Shown here: positions 45,944 through 57,829 of the stretch, piece after piece
Position numbering within the stretch: position 1 is the first letter of the stretch
Layout: every line of letters begins with the position of its first letter
DNA from: Amyloporia xantha
Lineage: Eukaryota > Basidiomycota > Agaricomycetes > Polyporales > Adustoporiaceae
Direction: 5' to 3'
Assembly (NCBI GenBank): GCA_036971615.1
Contig: JAYKKR010000011.1
Span: forward strand, 992,001-1,056,000
Length of the DNA stretch: 64,000 nucleotides
Translations under genes and position numbers: made by a program
The notes under the pieces: model-generated
Seen by the model: the letters and a program-made list of their open reading frames with translations, nothing else
Database searches by the model: none
Told to the model about the DNA's origin: nothing

Positions 45944-47819
45944 TCAATAGTATCCGAGGAGCAGAGCAACATCTATCGGAGCTCTTTTCCTCGCACAGGA
46001 AGGACTTGATGCGCGGGAGTGACTGCTTGCGGCTCCTCCTCCTTCGGTGCTTGGGATGGCTGAGGGCGGCGGAAGTCTGGAAGGACTGCGTACCATGGGC
46101 GCGCCGGCACCAGTGGGGATGTTGGGGGAAGTAGGGGCACGACTGCTCGATGCAACTGCCTCGCCTGTTCTTGCGTCACCCGTTCTCGCATTTGCGAGAC
46201 TGGGGGAGCGAGCATGAGGCCTGCTGCTCGTGTCTCGTCCTTGGACGTTCTGACCTTGGGAAGGCAGCTAGAAGGGGGAAATATAGATGGTCAGAGTTCT
46301 GACACGGGATATGATGTCCATGCTGCAGGAGCGACGTACCACCCCATATATTCTCTTCGCTGTTTCCTGCCGGCGCACACAGGAAGTGCAGTCAGAGCCA
46401 AAGCAGGATAGTAGGATGAGAACAGGAATACTTACTAGACCCTCGACGTATCCCGAATTCCTCGCTTGCTGTCAGCGCAGGGCAAAACACACGTCAATCA
46501 CTCACAGATAGACTGCATAGGAGAATCCGGAACACCCAAACGCTCACCTCAATTTTCCTCACAGTCTCCGCTGCCTCGATCTACCGATCCTGTGCATGAC
46601 ACCATTCTAAGGACAGGCACAAACACAGTGATGTAGATACAAACATAGTATGTCCGCATTCTGTTTCTTGCGTGTGTGCACCGGGTCATCGAGGTACTCT
46701 AGTGAGTCTACGGAGGGCGACCGGCGGCGTTTCACAGCGGGGTCGTGATGAGGGCCGACTAGAAATCGGTCAGCAACCTCAGGGACAGGCATGATCGAGG
46801 ATCCTCATGGAATCGAGGAGCCATGCATACAGTGCGAAAGTGAAAAACATACCAAGAGGAAACGCATAGAGGCCATTGGCCTGCAGTGCAGGATGTGGGT
46901 CTGCAGGGGGGCACCAGCGGCCCGTCCAGCGCACCTGGAAAAGCGAGAGGGGTTGAAGATGGTTCAGTTGGCCCTCACCTGCAGCTTTAGAATACATGGA
47001 GATGTTCACTTTGAAGGTAATCAAATGTGACCTCAGCGAACGGCGGAGGCAAGATGTCAGTAGCATGCAAGCGCTGGATCTCCTCCCCAGGGATGCTCTT
47101 GCTGCCCACGCTAAATATGCATGTGGCGGAGGTGAGGGCGAGGTGGGCGTGCTGGCGGAAATGCGCTATGAACATATACGTACTGTGCGTAGTGAGTCTG
47201 TTTAGGTTTGTACTTCGAGCGCGTCGGGGACGGCTTTGGGACGTATCTGCCATTGTACGGCCCCGGGCGCCGGTCGTCGAGTGTATGTAGGCGGACCACA
47301 ATAGTGCCATGCATGGTCTCATTTGTGCTCGACGGCATGTCGCCTTTCATGTCTAGTGAGGGTGAGCGCTGGCGCGGGGCTAGTGTACCAGGGAGAGCAC
47401 GTACATAGTTTGGTCCGTGGCAGCCACATAAATGGCATGATGTCCTGCGTTTTTGCATCCTGCCACCCTTGACAACATGCGGAAGTGGCAGATGGAGGGA
47501 TGAAAAAATGCTCAAACTTGGTGCGTGAGTGTAAAGCTAGATCTAGGGTAGGAAGAGGCAGACTCACTTGGATGCCGTCCATAAGAATTACTGCATATGT
47601 GCCATCTTCATTTTCGAATGCCTCGAAGTCGATGCTAAAGGACTGTGACCGAGTCAGATTCCAGAAGGTGAAGGGCCAGATTTAACGCACCACGCCTGGA
47701 TGACAAACTACGTGGCAGAATGTTCTGCTGCGAGGATGGTGGGTTATCTCGCGCTCACTGATTGACGATGCGGCTGTCTTCAGCATCACGGTCCACGCGG
47801 TATTGGGGAGGTCTGGCAT
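45944..47819 (-). CDS. eleven-exon protein of unknown function, about 355 aa
   Basis: A chain of exons on the minus strand keeps phase throughout: 47691-47819, 47568-47642, 47405-47444, 47184-47352, 47032-47110, 46853-46934, 46682-46758, 46548-46580, 46436-46468, 46340-46366, 45944-46267, totalling 355 residues. The core contains a distinctive RPGPYNGRYVPKPSPTRSKY stretch and a PPPFAEVRWTGRWCPP segment. A short charged helix follows, then a long Ser/Pro/Arg-rich tail, probably disordered. No known domain is recognised. The number of phase-consistent joins supports a real gene, but exons 2-3 and 7-8 could be joined differently. Confidence 0.6.
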
Positions 47820-48463
47820 TGTGATGGCGTTAAAGATGAAGATATCAACTGAGGGTGCCACTCGCTATAAGAATCTTCAAGAGGACTTTTGGTCGTATGG
47901 GGAGCTGCGGATAGAAATGGTCAGTAGCATCATGTACGTACAATGATCAGAGTCCCTCGAAGTAATATATCGGATCTTGAACATGAAACGTAAGTTGATG
48001 ACGGTTGAGTATGACCCAATGGGGGAAACTGGAAACTTCTGCACGTTGACCCCAGAATAATGGTTTTGCAGTTTGACATGAGATTTTCATGGAACGGACG
48101 AGTTGCTCAAACTGCGATTACTGAATAGAGACTTGAAATGAAGAAGTGAATAGCGCGCGGCATACCGCGCAATATTGACTCGGGCGCCAATCAGAACTGC
48201 ATTGAATGGAGGCGCTTATGTGTCTCGATCGCGCACGTGACCGTGACTCGCGTCTGCATTCAATTTCAGATTGCTTTGATTTTCCTTCTACTGCTCGTCT
48301 TGAATAGCTGCAGATTCAAGTCGGGGAATTATCATTTGTTTCATTTTGTATGTCTTCGTTTTGCCTGTTGACATTTGTATAGCGTGCTCATCTATCACGG
48401 ATCAGGCCCAGGATACATCCATCCGAATAATCAATCACAAGGGGATCCGACGTCGCAGCCACG
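47820..48463. promoter_or_regulatory. divergent promoter region between the unknown gene and ade13
   Basis: Two divergent start codons lie 644 bp apart, so this AT-rich stretch should contain both promoters. No specific sites were assigned. Confidence 0.4.
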
Positions 48464-50609
48464 ATGGAAAACTTCGACACATATCAAACACCTCTTTCTA
48501 GGTCCAAAATATCTTTGGATCTTTCTCCAGATTCTCACTCTCTAATGACAGCCGCTATGCGAGCAAGGAAATGGCTCATCTGTTTTCTGCCGCTGTGAGT
48601 ACTCCTTACACACCGCTGCATGGATAGGATCGACCAATTTTCATTAGAATCGATTCCACACATGGCGGAAGCTCTGGCTCAACCTCGCCATTGCCGAGAA
48701 GGAGCTAGGACTCCCCATCTCCGACGAAGCCATCGAACAGATGCAAGCGAATCTTGTACGTCGTCCCTAGCGTCGCCGGAGCAGATCCGATCGCTCATCA
48801 CTGTCACACAGCATCTTGACGCTGCACAGTTTGAAATCGCTGCCCAAGAAGAGAAGAAACGCCGTCACGACGTCATGGCGCACGTACACACATTTGGCCA
48901 GGTCGCCCCGGCAGCTGCGGGCATTATCCAGTGCGCCTGGCTTCTCCCCCACACGCTCTGCAGAATCGCTGACATTTTATCCTCTACAAGCCTTGGAGCG
49001 ACGTCATGCTATGTGACAGAGTGCGCCCGGTCCACCCACACCTTACGCTGAACCCTAACCCCATTCATGCACCAGTAACGCAGACCTGATCTTCATCCGC
49101 GAGGCGCTGACGCTCCTCCTGAAGAAGCTCGCCGTAGTGATTGACCGCTTTTCTGCGTTTGCCGCGCAGTATCGTGATCTCCCGACCCTGGGCTTCACTC
49201 ACTTCCAGCCCGCGCAGCTGACTACTGTCGGGAAAAGAACGACACTCTGGCTTCAGGTCGGTATCGGTTTGTTGTGTATCCTGATCTCACGCGGAATCTC
49301 GTGGAGATAGAGAGTGGTGAACACTGCTAAATACAGTCACACAGGAGCTGCTCTGGGACCTGCGGAACATCAAGCGCGCGCGCGACGATCTTGGCTTCCG
49401 CGGCGTCAAGGGCACGACTGGCACCCAAGCCAGCTTCCTCACCTTGTTCGAGGGAGATCATGAGAAAGTGGGCCCTCCCCTCGCTCCGATACCTACAACT
49501 CGCGATCTGATTTTGAGCTTCACAGGTCGAGGCGCTCGATGAGCGCGTCACGACCCTATCCGGGTTCAGCTACGCTTACCCGGTGACTTCCCAGACGTAC
49601 TCGCGCAAAATAGACATAGACGTCCTCGCGCCCCTGGCGAGCTTCGGTGCGACCGCTCACAAGCTCGCGACGGATCTTCGGCTACTGGCGAATCTGAAGG
49701 TATGTCTTGTCTGAGATGAATTACCCATGCTGAAGCTCTCATCTTAACTCTCGGTCGCCCGTCTTCATCGGTATTCATGCTCCTCCGTATTCATGCTCGT
49801 TGAATGATGATGCTGGATGTTGTATGACAATGTCAGGAAGTAGAAGAGCCCTTCGAGTCGACGCAGATTGGCTCTTCCGCGATGGCTTACAAGCGTAACC
49901 CCATGCGCTCCGAGCGTATCTGCAGCCTGTCGCGCCACCTGATGGTCCTGCACCAAAACGCACTCATGACCGCAAGTGTACAGTGGTTCGAGCGCACGCT
50001 CGATGACAGGTGCGTCCCCCTCCTCTCTACAATGAAGTATCTCATTTCGCCAATATTGTTGCAGCGCGAATCGCCGGATCACGCTGCCAGAGGCGTTCCT
50101 CACAGCCGACATCGTGCTGACAACGCTGCAGAACGTCTCAGAGGGCCTCGTCGTGTACCCGCGCGTCATCGCGCGCCGCATAGCACAGGAGCTGCCGTTC
50201 ATGGCTACGGAGAACATTATCATGGCGGTAGTCAAGCAAGGGGGCGACCGCCAGGAGGCGCATGAGAAGATCCGCGTAAGCTCATTCCATATTTGCCGTT
50301 TACTGCTATACGCGGGTAACGTTCTTACGCGTTTGTATGTCTATGGCTTCGTAGGTTCTCTCGCATGAAGCAGCGCATCAAGTCAAGACGCTCGGGCTGG
50401 AAAACGACCTTATCGCCCGCGTCCGCGCCGATCCCTACTTCGACCCGATCAAGGCCCAGCTGGACGACTTGCTAGAGCCGAAGAGCTTTATCGGGCGGGC
50501 CCCGGAGCAAGTTGACAAGTTCTTGAAGGACTGGGTGCGGCCTGCGCTGGACGACGAGGAGCTGAAAGCCGGCATTCAGCAGGGTGGAAAGGCTGAACTG
50601 AACGTCTGA
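48464..50609 (+). CDS. ade13: adenylosuccinate lyase, 484 aa
   Basis: Eleven exons: 48464-48501, 48552-48594, 48648-48755, 48812-48930, 48991-49020, 49076-49256, 49345-49467, 49526-49699, 49837-50009, 50065-50275, 50355-50609. The length equals that of other eukaryotic enzymes. The fumarase/aspartase signature is present as [14 protein letters not shown], together with [11 protein letters not shown] and the [14 protein letters not shown] active-site histidine segment. It catalyses two steps of purine synthesis: release of fumarate from SAICAR and from adenylosuccinate, as a cytosolic homotetramer. All introns are GT-AG; intron 8 (137 bp) is the longest. Confidence 0.97.
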
Positions 50610-51201
50610 GTAGAACGTAAGAAAGGTTAGGTGTGTGAAAGAGCACACATTCTGCACACGAGAAGTACTGTAAATTGTAAGTATGATAATGTCGCGATTA
50701 TAGACAGCTTGCTAGGAAAATGATTCATCGAGTCCCCACCGGTGTCTACCGTAGCTGTCGACTTACTAAGATCGTTTCGCAGCCAGGCTACCTGACTGTC
50801 GAGGTGTCAGGCCGAGCAGTCAATAATAATGCGGCCATGGTATATATATTGGAGGGATAAGAAAATGCAGAAAGTGAGATGCATGTACGTATAGGTATGC
50901 TATCCGAAACCACTGAGCGACGAAAACATTGCCAGGCATAGAACACGCTGGGACAAGTTGGGGCGAAGGAAATTGTTTGTACCCACATATGCAGAGGTGA
51001 GCATTGCAGAAAAGAAATCCAGATAATAACTAAGGCACCTAACCGACAAATCAGCCAGAGGAACAATTAGAGTGGTTTGCTACGTATATGCGAACTGGTT
51101 GCCCCCGGCAAAGATGCACGGAAAAACCGCAAGATTGTAATGAGTGACCAAAACCGATGAAAACTCCCAACACAACTAAAAACACGTAGCCTACCTGAGG
51201 C
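50610..51201. other. convergent 3' region between ade13 and the Kin4-like kinase
   Basis: The stop codons of two convergent genes bound this stretch. It has no supported exon and should contain both 3' UTRs. Confidence 0.5.
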
Positions 51202-54200
51202 TCATCCGGCACGCTGAAGATCAGCACGCCTAAAAGACGCATGAGCAAACCGATCAGGACATCATTAAGGCACCACGTACTGTCTGAGTGTGTCATATAC
51301 AAACTTGTAACTTCTCAAGTTACCTTTCAACCTCCGAATATCGAGACTGTATGTGTCGTCAAGACGGTCTATACGGGTCAACTCTACCGAGAACCGGATC
51401 TCGTCTCCCTGGTCTTGCTGAGAATCGCCATATACGGATTCAAGTACAACAGGCGCGTCAGCGCTGTTTCCACCAGGGACTGCAGCTGCAATGAGAGCAT
51501 CAGGGGAAGGTTCGCCTTCGAAAGACTGAGACGTCGCTCCGTGCATCAGCGAGGATGTCTGCGAAGACTGCCGGCGCATAAGGAGACCTCTAAGCATGCC
51601 TCCTGTAGATCCGAAAGATCCATGAGACTGAGGTGGCTGAGGAAGCCCACGCTTGTCGACCTACAACACGAGAAGTAAGTGACGTAGCATCGTTGAACCC
51701 AAACCAGTACGTACACCATTGGAGGCAGCAGAACCAACCATAGCGAATGCAGCGAGGCCACTACTCGAACCATCTCGCAATCCAAGGCCAACGCCATTGC
51801 CTGGCTTTCTTCTCTTGGGCCTAACGCACCGATACTTGTACTCGGATTCCACGTGTATTTCCATGCCCATTCCCTCGAGCACATTGCGAACATGCTGCAT
51901 GACCTCTGGTGGCGGGTCGGAAGTGACGGTGGTCTGGTCGAGGGGTCCATGATGAGTGCGCATGTCAGGATATGCACGGGTGCTCTTGGCCGCGCTGCTG
52001 TTCATCCAGCGTATGCGCGCTCCTAAAACATTGCCACCAACTGAAGCATCGGTGTTGGTCGACGGTGAACGCATGGGATGGCCAGACGTGGGAGAACGAG
52101 TATTATCAGACGTCGGAGTCATGACGAAGCCAGCTGCGACTGAGTTATTGACTGTTCCCGACGACGACGGAGTGGTTCCTCGCTGGACAGTCTCGATCTC
52201 CGGTACGAGACCAGCTCTATCGCCTTCATCATCGGTCGCGCCACCCCTAGTTTTGCTCTTGCTCCGGAACCACTGCATGACCTTGCTGGCCTTGACCGTC
52301 GAAGCGGGGACGCCCAGGCGTTGAGCCTTGAAGGTTGATGGAGGTACGTTCATCTCCGTCCGTGATCGGTTCGCCACGGATGGCGTAGATGGAGGGACAA
52401 TTTCAACAACGGCTGGGGACTTCGGCGGCACAGCAGGTGGAACAACTGTTTCTGACAGCTTCTCCCTGTCCATAATGGGAGCCTTCTCATTGACGGGCGT
52501 CTCAGCTACGGGTCCTTTACGGTTTCGCCTGAATGGCTCGACCATTACCGTTAAGGTGGTTCTTCTCTGGCTCTTCTTGGTACCGTTGGAGGCGCCCTCT
52601 GGGCTCAACAGAGAAACACCAGAAGTATCCGCCCCAGGAGGCGCAGGCGACATAGGCACCTGCAAAGTTGAAGGCCTTCGGTGCACGTCGGACTTCCCAG
52701 ACGCCATGATGGTATCCGTGGATGTCGTACGGCCAGGCGTGCCTTTCTTGCTCTGCGAGGGCATGCGGGACACAGAACCGTTTGTCTGCTCCGTGCTTGA
52801 ACTGAAAAGCTTGGAAATTCCACCTATCTTGTCCATCGACAGCCCCTTTCGGTGGCCACTCTGTTTGGAAGACCCAGAGCCCGTTTTCTCCGAGCCAGAA
52901 AGCGTTCTCTCCTCGGCAGAGGTAACTGGGGAAACTGGAGGCCCGGTCACTTCTATTGCCACAACGGGCGCGGAATGGGAAGGCGGGCTAGCAGTAGACG
53001 ATGATGTGACAGTCTGAGAGCGCTGGCGGGAAGCAACATCGGGTGTGACAGGCAGAGACTTTTCTGTGCTTTTCGCAGCATCGACAGACGGTCTTCTTTG
53101 AGTTCGCTCCCGCACCGAGCCACTGGGGTGGGCACCATTGGACCTGCTCGAGCTTTTCTGCGGTGGCTGCTGCGAGTCAGACTCACCGTACTCAACCTGA
53201 ATGGTATGCCTGAATCCGCCCTTAGGTCGCTTGCTCTCAGGCGAGGACTTAACAGGTGCAATAGTGGGCGTGGGAGCAGATACTTTCCGCGCACCGTTCT
53301 CCTCTTCCTGCCGGCCTTCCGCTTCCGCATCAAGGGCAGCACCAATAGGCGATGACACCAGCGGAACCGGAACCTCCTGCGATGGCGACGGTGCAAACGG
53401 ATCGTCCTCAACCATCGGCGACGAGGTAGGAAGCACGATGGCAGAATTGAACGCACGACGCGATGCACTTGGTGCAGCCGACGTGGAATACACTGACTGT
53501 TCCGCAGATGTTTCGTACAGAAATTCGGGTTGATTCTGCTGGCTGTAATGGTCCTTATTGCTCCTCGAGCGGGATGGAGACACGGTCGACGGAGCGCCCG
53601 TGTAGTCGGTGCGAGCGCTATGGCTGCGCGCGATCTTGTTAGCCGTAGCATCCGGCACCTGCGCGGACTGCTTCATCTGCCGTTGGTATGCCAGCCTCTT
53701 TTGGTGGTGTTGCTCCATCGCCGCACGCTCCAAATCAGGCACGCTCTTTTGGAACGAGCTAGCATATGGCGAAAGCCATGGATGCGCCATGATGGACGAG
53801 AGATCTGCGCGGCGAATGGGATCCGGGACAAGCATGATGGATAGCAGGTCTCGAGCCTCAGCGGATATGTAGTCGGGGAAAGAAAGCGGGGTGTTGACAA
53901 TGTACTTGTACAGTAAATTGATGTTGTCGCCGTCCGGATTGGCAGGGTCATCGTCAAAGGGCAGGTACCCAGCCAACATCGCATACAAGATAACTCCGCA
54001 AGACCAGATGTCCACGGCAGAGCCCACATACAGGCCATCAGAGATGACCAGCTCCGGCGCCGCATAACACGGCGAACCGCAACTCGTCTGCATCAGGTCA
54101 TCTGCACGATGCTCAAAGCGATTCGCGAACCCAAAGTCGGTGATGATGACATTGCGGTGGCGATCAAGGAGCAAGTTCTCCAGCTTCAGGTCCCGGTGCA

Positions 54201-54879
54201 CGATTTTCTTTTGGTGGATGTACCACACACCCGAGATCAGCTGCGAGAACAGCTTACATGCGTCCTTCTCGCGCAAGTATCGATGCGCCAGGATGTGGTC
54301 GAACAGTTCCCCGCCCGACGCGTACTCAAGGATAATCCCGATGTACTTATCCGTCTCGATCACATCGTACAGCCGCACGATATTCGGGTGCTTCAGAGTC
54401 TGCAGACGGCGGAGACGCAGTTAGCACCATCCGGTCGTGGATCACTGAGACTACGTACCCTCAACACTTCGATCTCACGCTCGACCTTGGACATCCGCAC
54501 GGACGAGTCGATGTTACCCCGTCGAATCAGCTTGACGGCAACTTCCTCTCCCCATTGCATATGTAGGCCGAGCTTCACTTTGCCGAACTCCCCCTCGCCC
54601 AGGGTCTGCAAGAGTAGATACGGCCCAAACTTAGGTATCGTTCGTCGTGGATGTGCCGCCGCATATTCGAGCGCGGCAGGATGCGAATAGATATCCTCGA
54701 TACGCGGGCTGCTCGTCTTGCTGGGGTTGGCTCGTCACTACTGTATGCGATGCGCGCTTTCGCGTAGCTGCCGGTGATGTGGAAGCAGAAGTGGTTGGCT
54801 GTACAGATACGGGTCTGGCTGCCTGGCGAGACGGCCCGGGCTGAGACATGTCAGGAACTTGAAGGTTCAAAGAGTCCAT
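51202..54879 (-). CDS. Kin4-type CAMKL serine/threonine kinase with KA1 tail, 1139 aa
   Basis: Five exons on the minus strand: 54811-54879, 54459-54716, 51715-54399, 51281-51660, 51202-51229. The kinase domain (about residues 50-310) is complete: glycine loop GEGEFGKV from residue 63, Lys85 in VAVK, HRDLKLEN with Asp179, DFG with Asp198 and APE at 223-225. The activation segment SCGSPCYAAPEL and the insert DDDPANPDGDN are characteristic of the yeast Kin4/Frk1 group, which restrains mitotic exit when the spindle is misplaced. About 750 Ser/Pro-rich residues separate it from a C-terminal KA1 membrane-binding domain, beginning DEIRFSVELTRID. The first intron was placed by frame; it joins the N-terminus to the conserved RIEDIYSHP segment. 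Confidence 0.93.
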
Positions 54880-55464
54880 CCCGCCGCCAGAAAAGAATCA
54901 GCTGAGGTGCAGGCGCGCTCGGTTTTGTGGTTGAAAAGAGTTGATGACAAGCTGGGAAACGACGCGTGACGGTTGTTATGCTACAGAAGATTAGGCAAAG
55001 ACAGACCACATACTCAAAAGCAACTCAAACAAAACTATAAGGGAGAAGCAACGCTCGTCGTCGAGCGCAGCGACGACGGTGATGGGAGGAGAGAGGAACG
55101 GACGGTCAGAGCAACCGCGAGCACGGAGATTCCCTTATTCGGATACAACAGTCTGACTAAGCATTGATGAGTAAATTCATTATTTAAATATGGGTGATAA
55201 GGGCACTCGTCGCAACTTGCCGCAACACAGCAAGTGGACCAGTGTTCTTGGAATCCTTGGACAATGTACGGTGTACAACACGAATAAACTTCAATAGATA
55301 AGATGGGTAGTAATGTATCTGTATATTACATCCACAGGATGCTCATGAGCGGCGCGCAGTGTATAGGAATAGTGAGAGAGATGGTATATCGTCCGGATCA
55401 TTGAGACATTTCCGCGAGCATTCAGAACACGGAATCAACAAACGGCCATGGCACGGCAGAAGTG
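54880..55464. other. intergenic region upstream of the Kin4-like kinase
   Basis: This holds the kinase promoter and the 3' flank of the next minus-strand gene. Nothing else is recognised. Confidence 0.45.
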
Positions 55465-57126
55465 TCACTCGTCAAGTGTGCTAGAGCCACAGTTATTGTC
55501 CAGATCCTGTCGCTCGAGGGAAGTCGGAAAGACGAAGCGCGGGTGACCTTGCAGAGTGAGATCCAGGCTATCATAGTCTTCGCAGGCTGTAGCAGATGTC
55601 GCAGAAGCTCCCAGAGTGAATGCCATGTTCCTCAGGGAGGATGAGCCGACCAGCACTGTATCAATCGATCCGAATGCTGCTTGACTGCGAGCAGGGGAAG
55701 CGAACATAAGTGGTATCAGTTCGCTCTCAGAGTGTTCCCGATTCACCTTCTGAAAGTAATCTTGGGCCTCAAGGGCATCCTCTTGCTCCAGCAGCATCGG
55801 GTCGATCTGCGGCGCATCGTCAAAACCGTTGCCAGTTGTTTCTGCTCCATTCCGGTTATGAGGTAAGAGCCACCGATGGTACGACGAATCAGGGGGTGGA
55901 GGAGATCCCCCAAAGCCATCGGGAAAGTCCAGATGGGGGCGTAAGAATGAATCACTCATCCTTGCATCACCATCGGAGAGCACCTTCATCAATGGCGGAA
56001 GCGTAATCCCACGGCCCTGCGCGTGCAGTCCTACATGTTCATAGGCACTGTCAGCGCTCAGCAACTTGCGCATCGGCGGAAGTTCCTGGAAGGATTTGCT
56101 GAACCCAGGCCCAGAAGGCAAATCAGGCACCAGAGTGGAAGAGCCTTCAGAGGAGCGTGAATAGCAAGTGTCCTGAGTATCATAAGAATCTGCGTTCATC
56201 CAAGGCTTGAGGGCGGGCATAGGGTGTATAGGCATAGGAGAGTGTACAGGACCGGAAGTAGTAGGCCAGAATCTTGTGAGATCATCCTCAGGAGACACAA
56301 CTTCGCGTCCAATGAGATTTGACACAGGCAGCGGTACACAGCGCGCGACGACAGACTGACCCAGTGTTTCGAGAGGTGGCAGCTCGCGATCCGGGAAGAG
56401 AGACCTGCTGTCAGAGTCCGCGGAGAGATGTTCCTCTTCTTCCTCCTGGACGTTCATCGTCAGCGCCAGATCGATACTACCTGTCTTCTTGTAGACACAA
56501 GTCGGGCACGCCTTTACAAACTGGGCGATGAGCTCCTTCGGAATCCAGGAATAGTGGTCGCGAATCACAGCCGTAGTCTTGTCTCTTCCACCATGACTCG
56601 CCAAGTCGTGACAGTAGCACAGCACATCGTAGATTTGGTCCTTCAGAGCGACAGGGCGGTTTTCGTGCAGAACCACAGGAGTAGACTCGACACTGAGGCC
56701 GTCATAACCTTCCGTTTCGCGAGGGGAGAGACTAGAGCGATTGTAGGACAAGACAAACATCTTCCTGACCCACCAGCGGAACTGAGGGGTACCAACCCGG
56801 GCAGACGTAGGATCATGAAGGACGTCCCAGATCTTGTCGAACAACTCCTGATTGAGCAGAGCCTTTTCCTGTTTCCGGCAATGAAGGGATCTGATGTACT
56901 CCTTCTCGATGCTTTTGTACTGCGCACGAGAGGGCATACCGAGGTCAGGAGGAGGATCAGGATGGGAAGATGCCTTGGACTTCGCCTTTCTAGACGGCTG
57001 CTGAGATTCACTGGAGGATGGCTTCTTTTGCTTTCGTACCGAGTCGGTCTTGTCATTGATCTCGTATGGTTTAGAGTTGTGGCCACGCGCTCGCCGGAGC
57101 TCCTGGCGCCTGGTCCGCGGAGACAT
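55465..57126 (-). CDS. intronless protein with integrase-type H2C2 zinc-binding motif, 553 aa
   Basis: A single uninterrupted frame of 553 codons, unusual in this intron-dense window. The only recognisable domain is a retroviral/Ty3-type integrase zinc-binding module: His173-x4-His178, then 28 residues to Cys207-x2-Cys210, in the context CHDLASHGGRDKTTAVIRDH. No reverse transcriptase, RNase H or DDE integrase core follows; the C-terminal 340 residues are acidic and Pro/Ser-rich. The N-terminus is strongly basic, like a nuclear-targeting region. It is probably a host protein derived from a retroelement integrase, perhaps a chromatin or transcription factor, but the function is unknown. Confidence 0.85.
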   Translation of the reverse strand: MSPRTRRQELRRARGHNSKPYEINDKTDSVRKQKKPSSSESQQPSRKAKSKASSHPDPPPDLGMPSRAQYKSIEKEYIRSLHCRKQEKALLNQELFDKIWDVLHDPTSARVGTPQFRWWVRKMFVLSYNRSSLSPRETEGYDGLSVESTPVVLHENRPVALKDQIYDVLCYCHDLASHGGRDKTTAVIRDHYSWIPKELIAQFVKACPTCVYKKTGSIDLALTMNVQEEEEEHLSADSDSRSLFPDRELPPLETLGQSVVARCVPLPVSNLIGREVVSPEDDLTRFWPTTSGPVHSPMPIHPMPALKPWMNADSYDTQDTCYSRSSEGSSTLVPDLPSGPGFSKSFQELPPMRKLLSADSAYEHVGLHAQGRGITLPPLMKVLSDGDARMSDSFLRPHLDFPDGFGGSPPPPDSSYHRWLLPHNRNGAETTGNGFDDAPQIDPMLLEQEDALEAQDYFQKVNREHSESELIPLMFASPARSQAAFGSIDTVLVGSSSLRNMAFTLGASATSATACEDYDSLDLTLQGHPRFVFPTSLERQDLDNNCGSSTLDE

Positions 57127-57829
57127 TAAGATGTAAAGGTATCACGAGCGTAAGGAACGTGTATTAGAAAAGAATATGATTATAAACTGTCACGAAAGTC
57201 AGAGCGTGTAATTAGCAAGAAGAAAAAAGCTGCTTACCTATACAGCCACTATCATTAAGAGCAGACTGTCAGGTCCTCATGCACACCGACCAGAGACTGC
57301 CGCGCGAAGGTATGAAGGAAAACACGGCCGCTTTCGAAATTGAACCCAGCCTCGGAAACTCACGTGACATCAGCCCAAAAAGGCAACTCAGAAAGAATCG
57401 CATATTAGGCCAGAGTCAGTGCCACACCATCGAGCGTGTCTGTATCCCCTGCGAGAGTGAGATGGTTGCAATATAAGCAATGTTAACAGACGTATGAGGA
57501 CTTAATCGATGACACATTATTAGGCTGGGCTTCAACAGATGACTTCAACAGATGACTGTTTCATTGAAACCAGTCTAGATGAGAATCTGGTCTCCTGCTT
57601 CACCGTGACGGCGAATGTATCAAAACTCAAGATACCTGTTAGTACAACTCGAAGGCATCATTTTGTAAATGAGACATAGCAAAGGCATGTAAACTCTCCA
57701 AGCGAGTCTAATGAGATATCTCTATGGTCGTAGACGATCCCGTTACAAAGTCCAATGATTATTCAATACACTTCAGACAACGATCAGCTTCTGTCGCATA
57801 AAGGATAGGATGATTTCCTCACATTATAT
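57127..57829. other. intergenic AT-rich region
   Basis: It lies between the start of the H2C2 gene and the stop of hem4. Only short frames are present and no exon is supported. Confidence 0.45.

Noticed and set aside
49051..49060. AACCCTAACC, like fungal telomere repeat
   Set aside because: It is a single short match inside an intron of ade13, with no tandem array.
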